Source: an uncultured Bacteroidales bacterium (GTDB lineage Bacteria > Bacteroidota > Bacteroidia > Bacteroidales > Bacteroidaceae). From it: 64,000 bases of DNA. Both the position numbers and the translations under genes were made by a program. Below, piece by piece: positions 63,720 through 64,000 of this stretch (positions are counted from its first letter, which is position 1; each line of letters starts with the position of its first letter). The notes below the pieces were generated by a model. It was given only the letters and a program-made list of their open reading frames with translations, did no database searches and was not told the DNA's origin. Location of the stretch: assembly GCA_937898885.1 (NCBI GenBank), contig CALDKD010000013.1, forward strand, positions 72,009 through 136,008, read 5' to 3'.

Positions 63720-64000
63720 ATGAAAAAGTCAAGGCAAGAAGTATCCGCACCTGTTGCGGCAGTGATTAATCCAAATGATGAGGGCATCAGGTTCATAGAC
63801 CTCCGTGTAGATTTCGCGTTCAAGCGCGTCTTTGCGACACCCGGCAACGAGGAACTGCTCAAGATGCTCATTGACAGCATCCTGCCAGAGCTGCACGTCA
63901 GGACGCTGACTCTGGGCAATCAGGAGAACATGGGCGACAGCCAGGATGACAAGAAGACAGTCTTCGACATCAAGGCGACGACCGAGGACGGCGAGACTGT
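63720..64000 (+). CDS. PD-(D/E)XK nuclease-family transposase (Rpn/PDDEXK-type), N-terminal fragment
   Basis: The gene runs off the right edge after about 93 codons. The start reads MKKSRQEVSAPVAAV, and the body begins FIDLRVDFAFKRVFATPGNEELLKMLIDSILPE, which matches the PDDEXK-type 'transposase' family, common and multicopy in Bacteroidetes. Then KKTVFDIKATTEDGET follows, with the catalytic Asp in FDIKA. Despite the name, most members are probably nucleases related to Rpn recombination-promoting proteins rather than true transposases. No terminal inverted repeats are seen in the window. Confidence 0.82.
   Translation, partial: MKKSRQEVSAPVAAVINPNDEGIRFIDLRVDFAFKRVFATPGNEELLKMLIDSILPELHVRTLTLGNQENMGDSQDDKKTVFDIKATTEDGET

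Noticed and set aside
63720..64000. A complete insertion sequence at the right edge
   Set aside because: The gene belongs to the PDDEXK 'transposase' family, but no terminal inverted repeats or target duplications are visible and the gene is cut by the window.
1..64000. Prophage, integrative element or restriction-modification cluster
   Set aside because: No integrase, capsid, terminase, relaxase, methyltransferase or restriction genes were seen; apart from the nuclease-family fragment the window is chromosomal.

Overview
The window looks like chromosomal DNA of a Bacteroidales bacterium (Bacteroidaceae/Prevotellaceae-like; the genus cannot be fixed from sequence alone). The evidence is two SusC/SusD pairs, lipoproteins with Bacteroidetes-type lipoboxes, the gene order hemD-rnpA-yidD-tatD-tyrS, divergent rpsO/typA, and many promoters of the Bacteroides type (TTTG about 19-20 nt upstream of TAnnTTTG). 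Both ends cut genes: purH at the left, and a PD-(D/E)XK nuclease-family gene at the right.

Region 1 (1-23.6 kb) is one large minus-strand polysaccharide-utilisation-like locus, read from right to left. It begins with a GH43 glycoside hydrolase and a 991-residue multi-fasciclin lipoprotein. A SusC/SusD pair, two more fasciclin lipoproteins and a second SusC/SusD pair follow. It ends with a 1058-residue secreted modular protein, and a GPH-type sugar symporter under its own promoter lies beyond. Gaps between most genes are 5-22 bp, so this is probably one long operon ending at a strong terminator at 2046-2077. Three fasciclin lipoproteins interleaved with two SusCD pairs and a single, apparently cytoplasmic, glycosidase is unusual. 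No dedicated regulator is encoded within it.

Region 2 (23.7-38 kb) is housekeeping: an apparently non-coding transcription unit between two terminators, tRNA-Gln, tyrS, tatD, yidD, rnpA, hemD, a LOG-family gene and rpsO on the minus strand. On the plus strand are typA, a thioredoxin-fold lipoprotein without the CxxC, yifB/comM, an Sfp-type phosphopantetheinyl transferase, metG, an IspD/TarI cytidylyltransferase and a GT4 glycosyltransferase.

Region 3 (38-45.4 kb) is accessory: a metallo-beta-lactamase-fold enzyme and a secreted GH51 arabinofuranosidase divergent from a MarR regulator. An SDR/VOC gene pair follows, whose promoter carries repeated RTTACTAACG boxes. Last is a DUF4419 protein fused to a SusC-type carboxypeptidase-like domain.

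Region 4 (45.4-54 kb) is a minus-strand operon rnr, M48, M64, M3, helicase, with two ATGA start/stop overlaps. Region 5 (54-64 kb) holds a 5-formyl-THF cyclo-ligase, two carboxylesterase lipoproteins, a small lipoprotein, a 112-bp tandem repeat, a succinate/acetyl-CoA transferase, miaB, a nucleoside permease and a probable truncated sensor fragment.

Non-coding structure stands out between genes: a 27-bp perfect inverted repeat made of four copies of an 11-mer, three copies of a REP-like sequence (one of which writes the C-terminus of a gene), the 112-bp repeat and the operator-like boxes.
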